Positions 1-5,587 are shown, counted from the stretch's first letter. The stretch: 5,781 bases of DNA from Bacillota bacterium (GCA_021837545.1 JAKBFR010000140.1:1-5781), one strand, 5' to 3'. A program made the numbers and translations. Notes: generated by a model not told the origin, from the sequence alone.

Positions 1-92
1 GCATCTGGATTAGTCGTTGCTTTTGCTCTTTCTAATCTTACATTTTCCCTTACAATAGTTGGTCCTGGAGCATAAACAAATTTATTGTTCAT
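1..92 (-). CDS. Probable PLP-dependent aminotransferase, class V type (N-terminal 30 residues only)
   Basis: The reading frame opens with ATG at 90-92 and runs off the left edge of the window after 30 full codons, so only the N-terminus is visible. It begins MNNKFVYAPGPTIVRENV and continues with a basic, helix-like stretch ending in TNPD. A PGPT motif close to the N-terminus followed by a 'V-x-E-N-V' type helix is what alanine-glyoxylate / serine-pyruvate type class V aminotransferases usually show; these use pyridoxal phosphate in the cytosol to move an amino group between an amino acid and a 2-oxo acid. The catalytic lysine and cofactor-binding residues lie outside the window, so substrate and even family remain uncertain. 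The start is backed by a purine-rich AAAGGAAGGACGG stretch 10 bases upstream. The gene sits 234 bases beyond the end of the membrane-protein gene and is separated from it by a terminator, so it probably has its own promoter. Confidence 0.6.
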   Translation of the reverse strand, partial: MNNKFVYAPGPTIVRENVRLERAKATTNPD

Positions 93-102
93 CGTACAAT
101 TT

Positions 103-115
103 CCGTCCTTCCTTT
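103..115 (-). promoter_or_regulatory. Ribosome binding region of the partial aminotransferase gene
   Basis: On the minus strand this reads AAAGGAAGGACGG and ends 10 bases before the ATG. It contains two overlapping Shine-Dalgarno-like cores (AAGGAAGG and AAGGACGG); the nearer one has the more usual spacing. It supports the ATG at 90-92 as the start. Confidence 0.6.
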
Positions 116-125
116 ATTATTGCTT

Positions 126-156
126 ATATTATCTGGAAAATGTCATTTCCAAACAA
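126..156 (-). promoter_or_regulatory. Weak candidate promoter with an imperfect palindrome between its boxes
   Basis: On the minus strand TTGTTT (151-156) is followed after 19 bases by TAATAT (126-131), which would put the transcript start about 30 bases before the aminotransferase ATG. The 19-base spacer is longer than ideal. The spacer contains the imperfect inverted repeat GGAAATGACATTTTCC (135-150), a position where a repressor could block RNA polymerase. In such AT-rich DNA box matches of this quality are common by chance. Confidence 0.25.
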
Positions 157-194
157 CTAGTATTAATAAAATATCACAAAAAGCAAAAATAGTA

Positions 195-212
195 AATTGT
201 ACGGATACAATT
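195..212. promoter_or_regulatory. Inverted repeat AATTGTA-CGGA-TACAATT, candidate operator
   Basis: Two perfect 7-bp arms flank a 4-base centre, about 100 bp upstream of the aminotransferase start codon. The left half with its flank, AAATTGTACG (194-203), recurs as an exact 10-base inverted copy at 93-102, directly next to the ATG. Paired sites of this kind, one upstream and one at the gene start, suit a dimeric repressor. The TTGTACG half-site loosely resembles operators of GntR-type regulators such as AraR of Bacillus; that is a resemblance only. No regulator gene for it is visible in the window. Confidence 0.35.
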
Positions 213-269
213 GGATTCATTCTACTTTCTTTATCTTAACGTTGGCTTAATGAATAAAATTTTAAGCAT

Positions 270-303
270 AAAAAATAAGCTCTTCAAATTAATTGAAAAG
301 CTT
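270..303 (-). terminator. Rho-independent terminator after the PF06541-type membrane protein gene
   Basis: On the minus strand the arm AAGCTTTTCAA (293-303) pairs with TTGAAGAGCTT (277-287) around a 5-base loop, giving 11 base pairs with one G-U pair. One A follows, then six T (270-275). The stem starts 23 bases beyond the TGA stop of the membrane-protein gene. This separates that gene from the aminotransferase gene downstream. Confidence 0.75.
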
Positions 304-326
304 AAATAAAGTTATTTTTACAAATA

Positions 327-1211
327 TCATTTTTTTCTTTTAAAAATATGTGCTTTTAATTCTTCTACATATCTATCTTTATCCTTTACTTTTAAAGTTG
401 GAAATGCTTTTAAAAGACGATCATGTATAATATTACTTTTCGATTTTAGAGAATCATACTTATCGTTTAAAATAATAAATTTTTCTAAAACTTTCTCCTT
501 ATAATTTTCTTTATTGGTTTGGATAGATTGTCCTAATTTTTCTTTTATTTCATTAATGAACTCAACTGGTTTACTGCTTTCTAAATATTCTATAATTTCT
601 TCTTTTGTTTCATACACTCTACTTAACTGCGTATAAGATACAAATTCATCCATTATATCTGACATATTATTTAGTTTGACCTTTAAATTCATTGCATAAT
701 AACTAGTTGTTCCATAATCCGCTAAATAAGTTACTACTGCTATAATTGCAAGGTTTTTTCCTGTTGATATTGAATAAAGAGAAACAATAAAATTAACGAA
801 AGGTTGCATAACTTGAAATAAAGCTACTGTTAACAATCCCCAAAGAATAGAATTATATAAACAAATTCTACCCTTAATATTAAAACGATAATTACTATAA
901 TCCCACCAAGTCGTTTTAAATATAACTTCCATTAACCATCCTGTAAAATATTCCAAAATAGAAGGAACTATAATCCCCAGAATAAACAATATTAAAATAC
1001 TATTTTCAAATGGTTTTAATATAAAGTAAACAGATAATGCCCCAACTCCATAAATAGTACAAACAGGACCATTTACAAATCCTCTATTTACAAATTTTCT
1101 ATCCAATATGGATGCATAACAAGTTTCCATAACCCAACCTAAAAAGCTATATATAAAAAACCAATGAATAATATGATATAGATCAGTTCCTAATAATTTT
1201 AATTCCCACAA
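327..1211 (-). CDS. PF06541 / COG4905 type integral membrane protein ('putative ABC-transporter type IV')
   Basis: This 294-residue protein has about five hydrophobic segments in its N-terminal 170 residues (roughly 13-29, 49-66, 71-96, 118-143, 152-172), then a charged, helix-rich C-terminal tail (about 176-294) that is probably cytoplasmic and may form coiled coil. The conserved signature is clear: an F-x-Y-S-F-L-G-W-x-M-E-T motif (residues 19-30), RGFVNGP (43-49) followed by C-T-I-Y-G-x-G (51-57), LEYFTGWLME (86-95), WWDYS (102-106), and FNIKGRICL with a following S-x-L-W-G (110-125). Despite the family name there is no ATP-binding domain and transport has not been shown; the function is unknown. 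The start is TTG (1209-1211), chosen because a good GGGAGG sits 10 bases upstream, while the first internal Met (residue 28) lies inside the conserved motif. The stop is TGA, followed by a terminator. The gene appears to be transcribed alone. Family assignment is firm; function is not. Confidence 0.88.
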   Translation of the reverse strand: MWELKLLGTDLYHIIHWFFIYSFLGWVMETCYASILDRKFVNRGFVNGPVCTIYGVGALSVYFILKPFENSILILFILGIIVPSILEYFTGWLMEVIFKTTWWDYSNYRFNIKGRICLYNSILWGLLTVALFQVMQPFVNFIVSLYSISTGKNLAIIAVVTYLADYGTTSYYAMNLKVKLNNMSDIMDEFVSYTQLSRVYETKEEIIEYLESSKPVEFINEIKEKLGQSIQTNKENYKEKVLEKFIILNDKYDSLKSKSNIIHDRLLKAFPTLKVKDKDRYVEELKAHIFKRKK

Positions 1212-1221
1212 AAACTTCGTT

Positions 1222-1230
1222 CCTCCCTTT
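1222..1230 (-). promoter_or_regulatory. Ribosome binding site that fixes the TTG start
   Basis: The minus strand reads AAAGGGAGG and is followed by 10 bases and then TTG (1209-1211). This strong match is the main evidence that translation of the membrane protein begins at TTG, since there is no ATG in frame before residue 28. Confidence 0.75.
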
Positions 1231-1330
1231 ATCCGTTATTTTTCTAACATAATATTCCATAAAAATGTAATATTTATATTAAGTAATTAACTTTAATATA
1301 ACTCTACTATATATTCTTTAATCTCTAGTA

Positions 1331-1359
1331 TATATAATATATCATATTATTTAATTCAA
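1331..1359 (-). promoter_or_regulatory. Candidate sigma-A promoter for the membrane protein gene
   Basis: On the minus strand TTGAAT (1354-1359) and TATATA (1331-1336) are separated by exactly 17 bases. Transcription would start near 1324 and leave a leader of about 110 bases before the TTG start. The surrounding DNA is almost pure A and T, so box-like sequences are frequent by chance. Confidence 0.35.
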
Positions 1360-1394
1360 AAAAATAACTCCAATACAATCAACTTAAATAACAG

Positions 1395-1438
1395 AAAAAA
1401 GACCCAAATATTATGCATTTATAACATCATATTTAAAT
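1395..1438 (-). terminator. Possible rho-independent terminator after the HDOD response regulator gene
   Basis: On the minus strand ATTTAAATATGATG (1425-1438) can pair with CATAATATTTGGGT (1402-1415) over a 9-base loop, with three G-U pairs and one mismatch, followed by C and six T (1395-1400). The U tract is good, but the stem is weak and lies about 120 bases past the stop codon, so this is a moderate-confidence call. Confidence 0.4.
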
Positions 1439-1558
1439 CTTGCTCTATTATTAAAACATATATTTTTATTAATAGTTTCTATTTCATCTGATTGATAAAA
1501 TATGAATTGTTCAGTAACTATTGTTTATCCCCAAAATCTCAATATTTTTTGAGTTGTA

Positions 1559-2755
1559 TTATATATTAGCTAATCCACTTAATTCTAGAGTTTCATTAAG
1601 CCTCTTTTCAAACTTTTCCTTATCTATTTTTAACTCATCAAAAACCTTTTCATCAAATCCTATATAATAATTTTCCCCAAGTATATCCCAAGCGTATTTT
1701 TCTGCAATATGTGCAGCATACACAATTTGTTTATTAATAATATTTTTATCAAAAGGATTATGATGATACAGTGATGCCTCAACAATCGGCAAAGGAATAT
1801 CCCACCACTGTAGAAGGTATCCTCCTATTTCTTGGTGGTTTGTTCCAAAAGCCTTATTTTCAAGATCAATTATACTGATATGCTGAATTTCAGCTTCATC
1901 AAATATCTCCATATACTTATCATGAAAAGAATGTATCATAAAAATAATCCCAACATTGCTCAATAGTCCAGCATTCATCTCCGCTTCTGGAATTTTCTTA
2001 TTCAAAAATTCATTATATACTATACTTATAATTCTATTGGAAATAAATGCATGTTCCCATAGCTTCTCTAATCTTTCATTATCCTTAGAATTAAAAGTTA
2101 ATCCATCAATAAATGCTGATGCAATTACTATGTTTTTTATATTATCTAATCCAAGATACGCTACTGCTCTTTTGATTGAACCTGTTTTTATTGCATAATA
2201 TGATGAATTCACAATGTGAAGTAGCTTTATAACAATAGAATTATCACATTCTATTGCATCAACTATTTTATATATCTCTTCGTCATTTTCTATGACAGAA
2301 ATAATTTTCTGGTAAGACATCTTAATAGTAGGTAATTCTTCTGCATTGTTTATAAGCTTAAGAACATTCTTATTATCCTTAAGTACATATTCTATTTGAA
2401 AGACTTTCTCTATAGTCTCAACAATAACATTATTCTCCCATGGCTTTAAAATATGTAGTTTTGCTATATTTTTTTGCAATGCATCAAATACAATTCTTTC
2501 TTCAGCTAACTCACTCAAAATGATTCGAACTATATGTGGAAATCTTTTTTTCACTTGACTAAGTAATTCATAACCATTCATTTTAGGCATTTTCATGTCA
2601 CTGACAATTACATCTACTTTCTTGTTTTCAAGAATATTTAATGCCTCTCTCCCACTATTGGCTGTGATTACCTCATATTCTGTATCCATAAAAAGTTCTA
2701 TAATAGATCTTAATGTTTGTAATTCATCATCAACAAAAAGAATTGTTTTTAACAT
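1559..2755 (-). CDS. Response regulator: receiver domain plus HDOD domain
   Basis: Using the start proposed here the protein has 398 residues and begins MLKTILFVDDE. Residues 1-120 form a receiver domain: acidic pair D9/D10, phospho-acceptor D53 in VSDMKMP, switch serine S81, and K104 in the LKPW motif seen in receivers linked to HD-type output domains. Residues of about 137-327 form an HDOD domain: LPTIK start, a D-N-S-I-V-I-K-L-L-H-I-V-N-S block, A-x-x-x-L-G around 198-202, NHQEIGGYLLQWW (306-318) and SLYHH (328-332). The place where true HD phosphohydrolases carry LLHDIG reads LLSNVG, so the metal-binding His-Asp pair is absent and hydrolysis is unlikely; HDOD domains are regarded as signalling or protein-binding modules. 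No histidine kinase lies nearby, so the partner is unknown. The possible in-frame ATG three codons earlier (2762-2764) directly abuts the Shine-Dalgarno sequence and is rejected as the start. Domain calls are firm; the biological role is not known. Confidence 0.9.
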   Translation of the reverse strand: MLKTILFVDDELQTLRSIIELFMDTEYEVITANSGREALNILENKKVDVIVSDMKMPKMNGYELLSQVKKRFPHIVRIILSELAEERIVFDALQKNIAKLHILKPWENNVIVETIEKVFQIEYVLKDNKNVLKLINNAEELPTIKMSYQKIISVIENDEEIYKIVDAIECDNSIVIKLLHIVNSSYYAIKTGSIKRAVAYLGLDNIKNIVIASAFIDGLTFNSKDNERLEKLWEHAFISNRIISIVYNEFLNKKIPEAEMNAGLLSNVGIIFMIHSFHDKYMEIFDEAEIQHISIIDLENKAFGTNHQEIGGYLLQWWDIPLPIVEASLYHHNPFDKNIINKQIVYAAHIAEKYAWDILGENYYIGFDEKVFDELKIDKEKFEKRLNETLELSGLANI

Positions 2756-2764
2756 AAAATTCAT

Positions 2765-2770
2765 CTCCTT
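2765..2770 (-). promoter_or_regulatory. Ribosome binding site that decides the HDOD protein start
   Basis: The minus strand reads AAGGAG immediately followed by ATGAATTTT and then ATG. The first ATG (2762-2764) has no spacing from the AAGGAG, whereas the second (2753-2755) is 9 bases away, a normal distance. The second ATG is therefore preferred, shortening the longest open frame by three residues. Confidence 0.75.
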
Positions 2771-2904
2771 ATGTATGGTATTTAATATCTAATCCCTCAT
2801 TTTTCTTATACTGTGTATTTCTACATTCAATGTTATAATCCTTTATTAAATCATCATACTTATGTATAAATTTATTTATATTTATGTACTGTCAAAATGT
2901 TTAT

Positions 2905-2949
2905 AAAAATAAGCCTGCAGACCCTCATTTATGATGATTTGCAGGCTTA
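2905..2949 (-). terminator. Rho-independent terminator after the L,D-transpeptidase gene
   Basis: On the minus strand TAAGCCTGCA (2940-2949) pairs perfectly with TGCAGGCTTA (2910-2919) over a 20-base loop, followed by five T (2905-2909). The stem is the most GC-rich element in the surrounding DNA. It begins about 61 bases past the TAG stop of the L,D-transpeptidase gene. In the plus direction there is no T run, so it serves the minus-strand transcript. Confidence 0.85.
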
Positions 2950-3010
2950 ATAATTGTACATAACTTTTAGATATATGCCGTAATTGTTTTACTACAGCTT
3001 TCTACGCTAA

Positions 3011-4249
3011 CTAATTATAGCAAATAATATAATCTCCTGAATTAATATTATCATATACTGCCTTGGCCACATAGTATGGTGCATTTACACATCCATGTGA
3101 ACCATCTGTCTTATAAATTTCTCCACCAAACTCTGATCTCCAACTAGCATCATGAAGTCCAATTCCCCTATTGAATGGCATCCAAAAGCTTACTGGAGCA
3201 GCATAATCCTGACCTTTTAATACAGTATCCTTCTGTTTATAATATAATTTATAAATCCCTGGCGGTGTTGAATGTCCAGCACTTTCATTGCCTGTAACAA
3301 CATCTCCATCTACAACAAGATAGCCATCTTTATAATACCATAAATGTTGTTTAGTCATGTCAATTTCCACATACGTATTTCCAACATTTCTAAAATAGCT
3401 AGATGCTGATGTTTGAGCATATAGTGGGTTCTTTGTTATAGTTTGTCCATTTTTTATATTCTCAATTAATGCTTTCGTTTCTTCTGAGCTATCAATTATC
3501 CAACTATGATTATTACCATCATAACCACCACTAACTTTTATGTTGGTTCCCAATGATGTATTATAAGCACTTGCCAAAGTATCTACATAATTTCTTACCT
3601 TTGCCTCATCAATTATAACTTGAAAATTCTCATCAACTCCAATCCAGTCCTTTATTATAGAACTATCTATAACTTGTGTAAGCCCTGCAAAATTATAAGT
3701 TATATTTGAGGATATATATTTATTTAGGGCCTCGTTAGCATAAACTACTATTGGAGAATTTGTAACAAACTTAGGATTTTCATAACAATTTATTGATTCC
3801 AAATTTATTATTGTCTCTCCTTTAAGGATTCCCTTTACTACATTATCATATAAAATATCTTTATTAATCTTATTCCCATAAATTTCCTTCTTGATTGTAT
3901 ATCCATTATCTTCATATTCAACTTTAGCATTTTGAGATTCAATTACCTTACTATTGTCAAAACAAGATAGCTTACTTATGATTTCTTTTAATAATTTGTC
4001 ATCATAAGTTATAACTTTGGGATTTCCTAAGCTATATTTTAACCCAATATCAAGCCCATTAATTTGATCTTTAAATCCTCCTCTTTCTTGTAATGTCAAT
4101 GTATATGTCTCAGGTGTTATTTCTTTCTCAGTTTTAGCTGAAACACTCATAGTATTAATAGAAAAAACAGCAGACATAACAAGTACAGTAAAAACCGAAA
4201 TAATAATACCTCTCATAATTTTATTTGATATATTTTTTTCTCTCTCCAT
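3011..4249 (-). CDS. Exported L,D-transpeptidase (YkuD domain) with peptidoglycan-binding-like regions
   Basis: The 412-residue protein starts with a signal peptide: basic MEREKNISNKIMR, a hydrophobic stretch at about 14-32 and a likely cleavage site after V-S-A (residue 38). Residues of about 80-190 and 205-275 resemble the putative peptidoglycan-binding domain (PG_binding_4, PF12229) found before YkuD domains in clostridia; the second has the usual 'I-D-E-x-K-V-x-x-Y-V' opening and 'G-x-x-x-W-I-I-D' end. Residues 291-411 form the YkuD catalytic domain, with IGLHDASW (H366) and SHGCVN (H385, nucleophile C387). Enzymes of this family cut a tetrapeptide stem at L-Lys/mDAP-D-Ala and make 3-3 cross-links in the wall, or attach proteins to it, and resist most penicillins. 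The start ATG is preceded by AGGGGG at 5 bases. The gene is flanked by its own promoter and terminator, with a long, structured leader. The exact substrate is not shown by the sequence. Confidence 0.92.
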   Translation of the reverse strand: MEREKNISNKIMRGIIISVFTVLVMSAVFSINTMSVSAKTEKEITPETYTLTLQERGGFKDQINGLDIGLKYSLGNPKVITYDDKLLKEIISKLSCFDNSKVIESQNAKVEYEDNGYTIKKEIYGNKINKDILYDNVVKGILKGETIINLESINCYENPKFVTNSPIVVYANEALNKYISSNITYNFAGLTQVIDSSIIKDWIGVDENFQVIIDEAKVRNYVDTLASAYNTSLGTNIKVSGGYDGNNHSWIIDSSEETKALIENIKNGQTITKNPLYAQTSASSYFRNVGNTYVEIDMTKQHLWYYKDGYLVVDGDVVTGNESAGHSTPPGIYKLYYKQKDTVLKGQDYAAPVSFWMPFNRGIGLHDASWRSEFGGEIYKTDGSHGCVNAPYYVAKAVYDNINSGDYIICYN

Positions 4250-4254
4250 AAAAA

Positions 4255-4260
4255 CCCCCT
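4255..4260 (-). promoter_or_regulatory. Ribosome binding site of the L,D-transpeptidase gene
   Basis: The minus strand reads AGGGGG, then five T, then ATG (4247-4249). The spacing is at the short end of normal. It lies 8 bases after the end of a long inverted repeat (4269-4302), so RNA folding there could influence ribosome access. Confidence 0.65.
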
Positions 4261-4268
4261 AATTAAAG

Positions 4269-4302
4269 TTAATAGCATTTAATTGTTATTAAATACTATT
4301 AA
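4269..4302 (-). promoter_or_regulatory. 14-bp stem-loop just upstream of the L,D-transpeptidase ribosome binding site
   Basis: On the minus strand TTAATAGTATTTAA (4289-4302) pairs with TTAAATGCTATTAA (4269-4282) over a 6-base loop, 14 pairs with a single G-U. There is no T run after it, so it is not a simple terminator. Its place in the predicted leader, 8 bases before AGGGGG, suggests either control of translation, mRNA stabilisation, or a DNA operator. Which of these applies cannot be told from the sequence. Confidence 0.5.
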
Positions 4303-4374
4303 GAAATTATTTTATACTCAATACCCTATTGTCTAAATATTTGTTATTATATACTCCCCCTTTTTAGGCATAAT

Positions 4375-4421
4375 AAAAATAGAGAATCTTATAATTATAT
4401 AAAACCATTAGCTCTATTTTT
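4375..4421 (-). promoter_or_regulatory. Leader hairpin at the predicted 5' end of the L,D-transpeptidase mRNA
   Basis: Arms AAAAATAGAG and CTCTATTTTT (10 perfect pairs, 4412-4421 with 4375-4384) enclose a 27-base loop that holds a smaller hairpin (TTATA-ATTA-TATAA, 4389-4402 on the plus strand). If the promoter at 4432-4461 is used, the transcript would begin about 5 bases before this stem. Both orientations have a T run within the 3' arm, so it could also act as a weak two-way terminator or attenuator. Only two G-C pairs are present, which makes strong termination doubtful. Confidence 0.45.
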
Positions 4422-4431
4422 GCGTCTTTAT

Positions 4432-4461
4432 ATTATACAATATTTACCAATTAGAAATCAA
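4432..4461 (-). promoter_or_regulatory. Candidate sigma-A promoter of the L,D-transpeptidase gene
   Basis: On the minus strand TTGATT (4456-4461) and a perfect TATAAT (4432-4437) are separated by 18 bases. The predicted transcript start is near 4426, giving a leader of about 175 bases before the ATG. This is one of the better promoter matches in the window. Confidence 0.55.
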
Positions 4462-4503
4462 TTGTTATTTCTGTTTCTCTTAAACCTTATTATAATTTTT
4501 TAT

Positions 4504-4535
4504 GGTATCTAGTTCTTCTAAGATACCCTTTTCTT
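4504..4535 (+). terminator. Terminator-shaped hairpin on the plus strand without a plus-strand gene
   Basis: GGTATCTAG (4504-4512) pairs with CTAAGATACC (4518-4527), with one bulged A and a 5-base TTCTT loop, and is followed by CTTTTCTT. The T-rich tail is on the plus strand only; in the minus direction an A-rich stretch follows. No plus-strand gene precedes it. It could end an unannotated antisense or small RNA, block read-through towards cheV, or simply be an inverted-repeat binding site about 43 bases upstream of the L,D-transpeptidase promoter. Confidence 0.4.
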
Positions 4536-4584
4536 AAAAATGCTATCACTAAAAATTATATATAAGATAATTACACATTAATGT

Positions 4585-4596
4585 TACGATATCGTA
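4585..4596. promoter_or_regulatory. Perfect 12-bp palindrome TACGATATCGTA
   Basis: This is a perfect palindrome with two CG dinucleotides, which are rare in this AT-rich DNA. It lies between the cheV terminator and the L,D-transpeptidase promoter, about 125 bases upstream of that promoter's -35 box. It may be a protein binding site for control of the L,D-transpeptidase gene; nothing in the window identifies the protein. Confidence 0.3.
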
Positions 4597-4617
4597 TTTT
4601 ATATGATAAATTTGACT

Positions 4618-4648
4618 AAAAGGGCATAGAATTTCTTACTATACCCTT
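4618..4648 (-). terminator. Rho-independent terminator after cheV
   Basis: On the minus strand AAGGGTATAG (4639-4648) pairs with CTATGCCCTT (4620-4629) over a 9-base loop, 10 pairs with one G-U. The tail reads TTTT then AG, counting the last two stem bases, so the U tract is short. The stem begins 28 bases past the cheV stop codon, a typical place. Confidence 0.6.
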
Positions 4649-4676
4649 AATATATTCTTTTATTATTAGCTTTATT

Positions 4677-5579
4677 TTATATATTTAATAGCTTGTCTAT
4701 TGTATCAACAAGTTCATTTATTTCAGGCTTACTTAATTGAGCATCAGCTTTTACAGATTCTCCCTTATGTCTTAACTCTTCTGTAATTAGTGATGAAAAT
4801 ATTACTACAGGTAATTTGTTTAAAACTAAATCTTCTTTTATTTTTCTTGTAAGTGTAAGTCCATCCATTTGAGGCATTTCTATATCTGTAATAAGTATTT
4901 GTGCATACTTATTAAAATCTTCGCCTTTATCTTCTGCTAATCCTTTTAAAAAATCTAATGCCTGTTTACCATCATCAAAGATTCTTAAATTCTTAAAACC
5001 AGCCTTTGTAAGAGTATCTTTTAAAAGTCTTCTAATTAAAGCAGAATCATCAGCTAAAACTAACTTTACAGCTGACCTATCTTTATATTCTACTTCTACA
5101 AGCCTGTCCTCACTTATTCCAGAACTAGGGCAAATATCTGTAACTATCTTTTCAAAATCAAGCATAATTAGTACCTTACCATCTAAAAGGATATTACCAA
5201 CAGCTAGTGAATTTTCTGATAAATCGTCAGGTTTTCTTATTTCACTCCATTTAATTCTATGAACTCCTACTACATCATCAATATTAAAAGAAACTTTAAT
5301 TTTATTAAATTCACAAATTATAATTTTATCTCCAACATTTCTAGTTATCTTCTTGGTTATAATATATTTCAAATCAACTAAAGTAATGATTTCATCTCTA
5401 CACAGTATAAGTCCAGCTATTTCAGGCTTAGGATCAGGTAATTTCGTCAGCCCATTTTTAGGCATTTGTATTACTTCTTTAACCTTTACTACATTAATAG
5501 CATAATGATTACCATCGACGATAAATTCAATTACTTCTACTTCCCCAGTGCCTGATTCCAATAATATATTAGTATTCAT
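4677..5579 (-). CDS. cheV: Chemotaxis coupling protein CheV (CheW domain plus receiver domain)
   Basis: The 300-residue length matches CheV of Bacillus subtilis closely. Residues of about 14-150 form a CheW-type domain, which links chemoreceptors to the CheA kinase at the cell pole: I-E-F-I-V-D-G-x-x-Y-A-I-N-V-x-K-V-K-E-V (17-36), LPDPKPEIAGLILCRDEIITLVDL (47-70, in parts) and a VGNILLDGKVLIMLDFEKI region (127-145). Residues of about 172-300 form a receiver domain with D177/D178, phospho-acceptor D232 in ITDIEMPQMDG, S262 and K284 in AQLSKPEI, a block typical of CheV. Phosphorylation by CheA is thought to help adaptation. The start ATG follows AAGGGG at 8 bases. No other chemotaxis or flagellar gene is in the window, so this cheV stands alone. 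A sigma-D-like promoter upstream fits a motility role. Confidence 0.94.
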   Translation of the reverse strand: MNTNILLESGTGEVEVIEFIVDGNHYAINVVKVKEVIQMPKNGLTKLPDPKPEIAGLILCRDEIITLVDLKYIITKKITRNVGDKIIICEFNKIKVSFNIDDVVGVHRIKWSEIRKPDDLSENSLAVGNILLDGKVLIMLDFEKIVTDICPSSGISEDRLVEVEYKDRSAVKLVLADDSALIRRLLKDTLTKAGFKNLRIFDDGKQALDFLKGLAEDKGEDFNKYAQILITDIEMPQMDGLTLTRKIKEDLVLNKLPVVIFSSLITEELRHKGESVKADAQLSKPEINELVDTIDKLLNI

Positions 5580-5587
5580 AATATCTA

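Larger units (their letters stand above)
1212..1558. other. 347-base non-coding gap, very AT-rich
   Basis: No open reading frame with a ribosome binding site is visible on either strand. The gap contains a possible terminator for the response regulator gene (1395-1438), a possible promoter (1331-1359) and the ribosome binding site of the membrane-protein gene (1222-1230). A small CTCAA...TTGAG hairpin lies just past the response regulator stop (1541-1556) but has no U tract. I see no known riboswitch core or tRNA in it. Confidence 0.6.

Noticed and set aside
1262..1350. Several short AT inverted repeats such as TAATATTTATATTA
   Set aside because: Expected by chance in DNA this rich in A and T; no GC-containing stem or U tract.
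1956..2198. 80-codon open frame on the plus strand inside the HDOD regulator gene
   Set aside because: It lies fully antisense to a well-supported gene, has no family resemblance and no convincing ribosome binding site.
2595..2792. 65-codon open frame on the plus strand over the receiver domain and gene start
   Set aside because: It is a shadow of the minus-strand receiver coding sequence; composition is low-complexity and no start signal is visible.
2823..2833. Short palindrome ACATTCAATGT upstream of the HDOD regulator gene
   Set aside because: Only 5-bp arms, a single copy and no associated promoter, so there is not enough to call an operator.
2870..2895. Perfect -35 box TTGACA on the minus strand (2890-2895) upstream of the HDOD regulator gene
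   Set aside because: No acceptable -10 box occurs at 16-18 bases; the nearest match, TATACA, is at 21 bases. I could not name a convincing promoter for this gene.
4375..4427. Possible cyclic-di-GMP-I riboswitch because the minus strand reads GACGCAAA
   Set aside because: The conserved GGCAAAC-type half and the GAAA tetraloop stem that must precede this string are absent, and a TATAAT box lies directly upstream, so there is no room for the aptamer.
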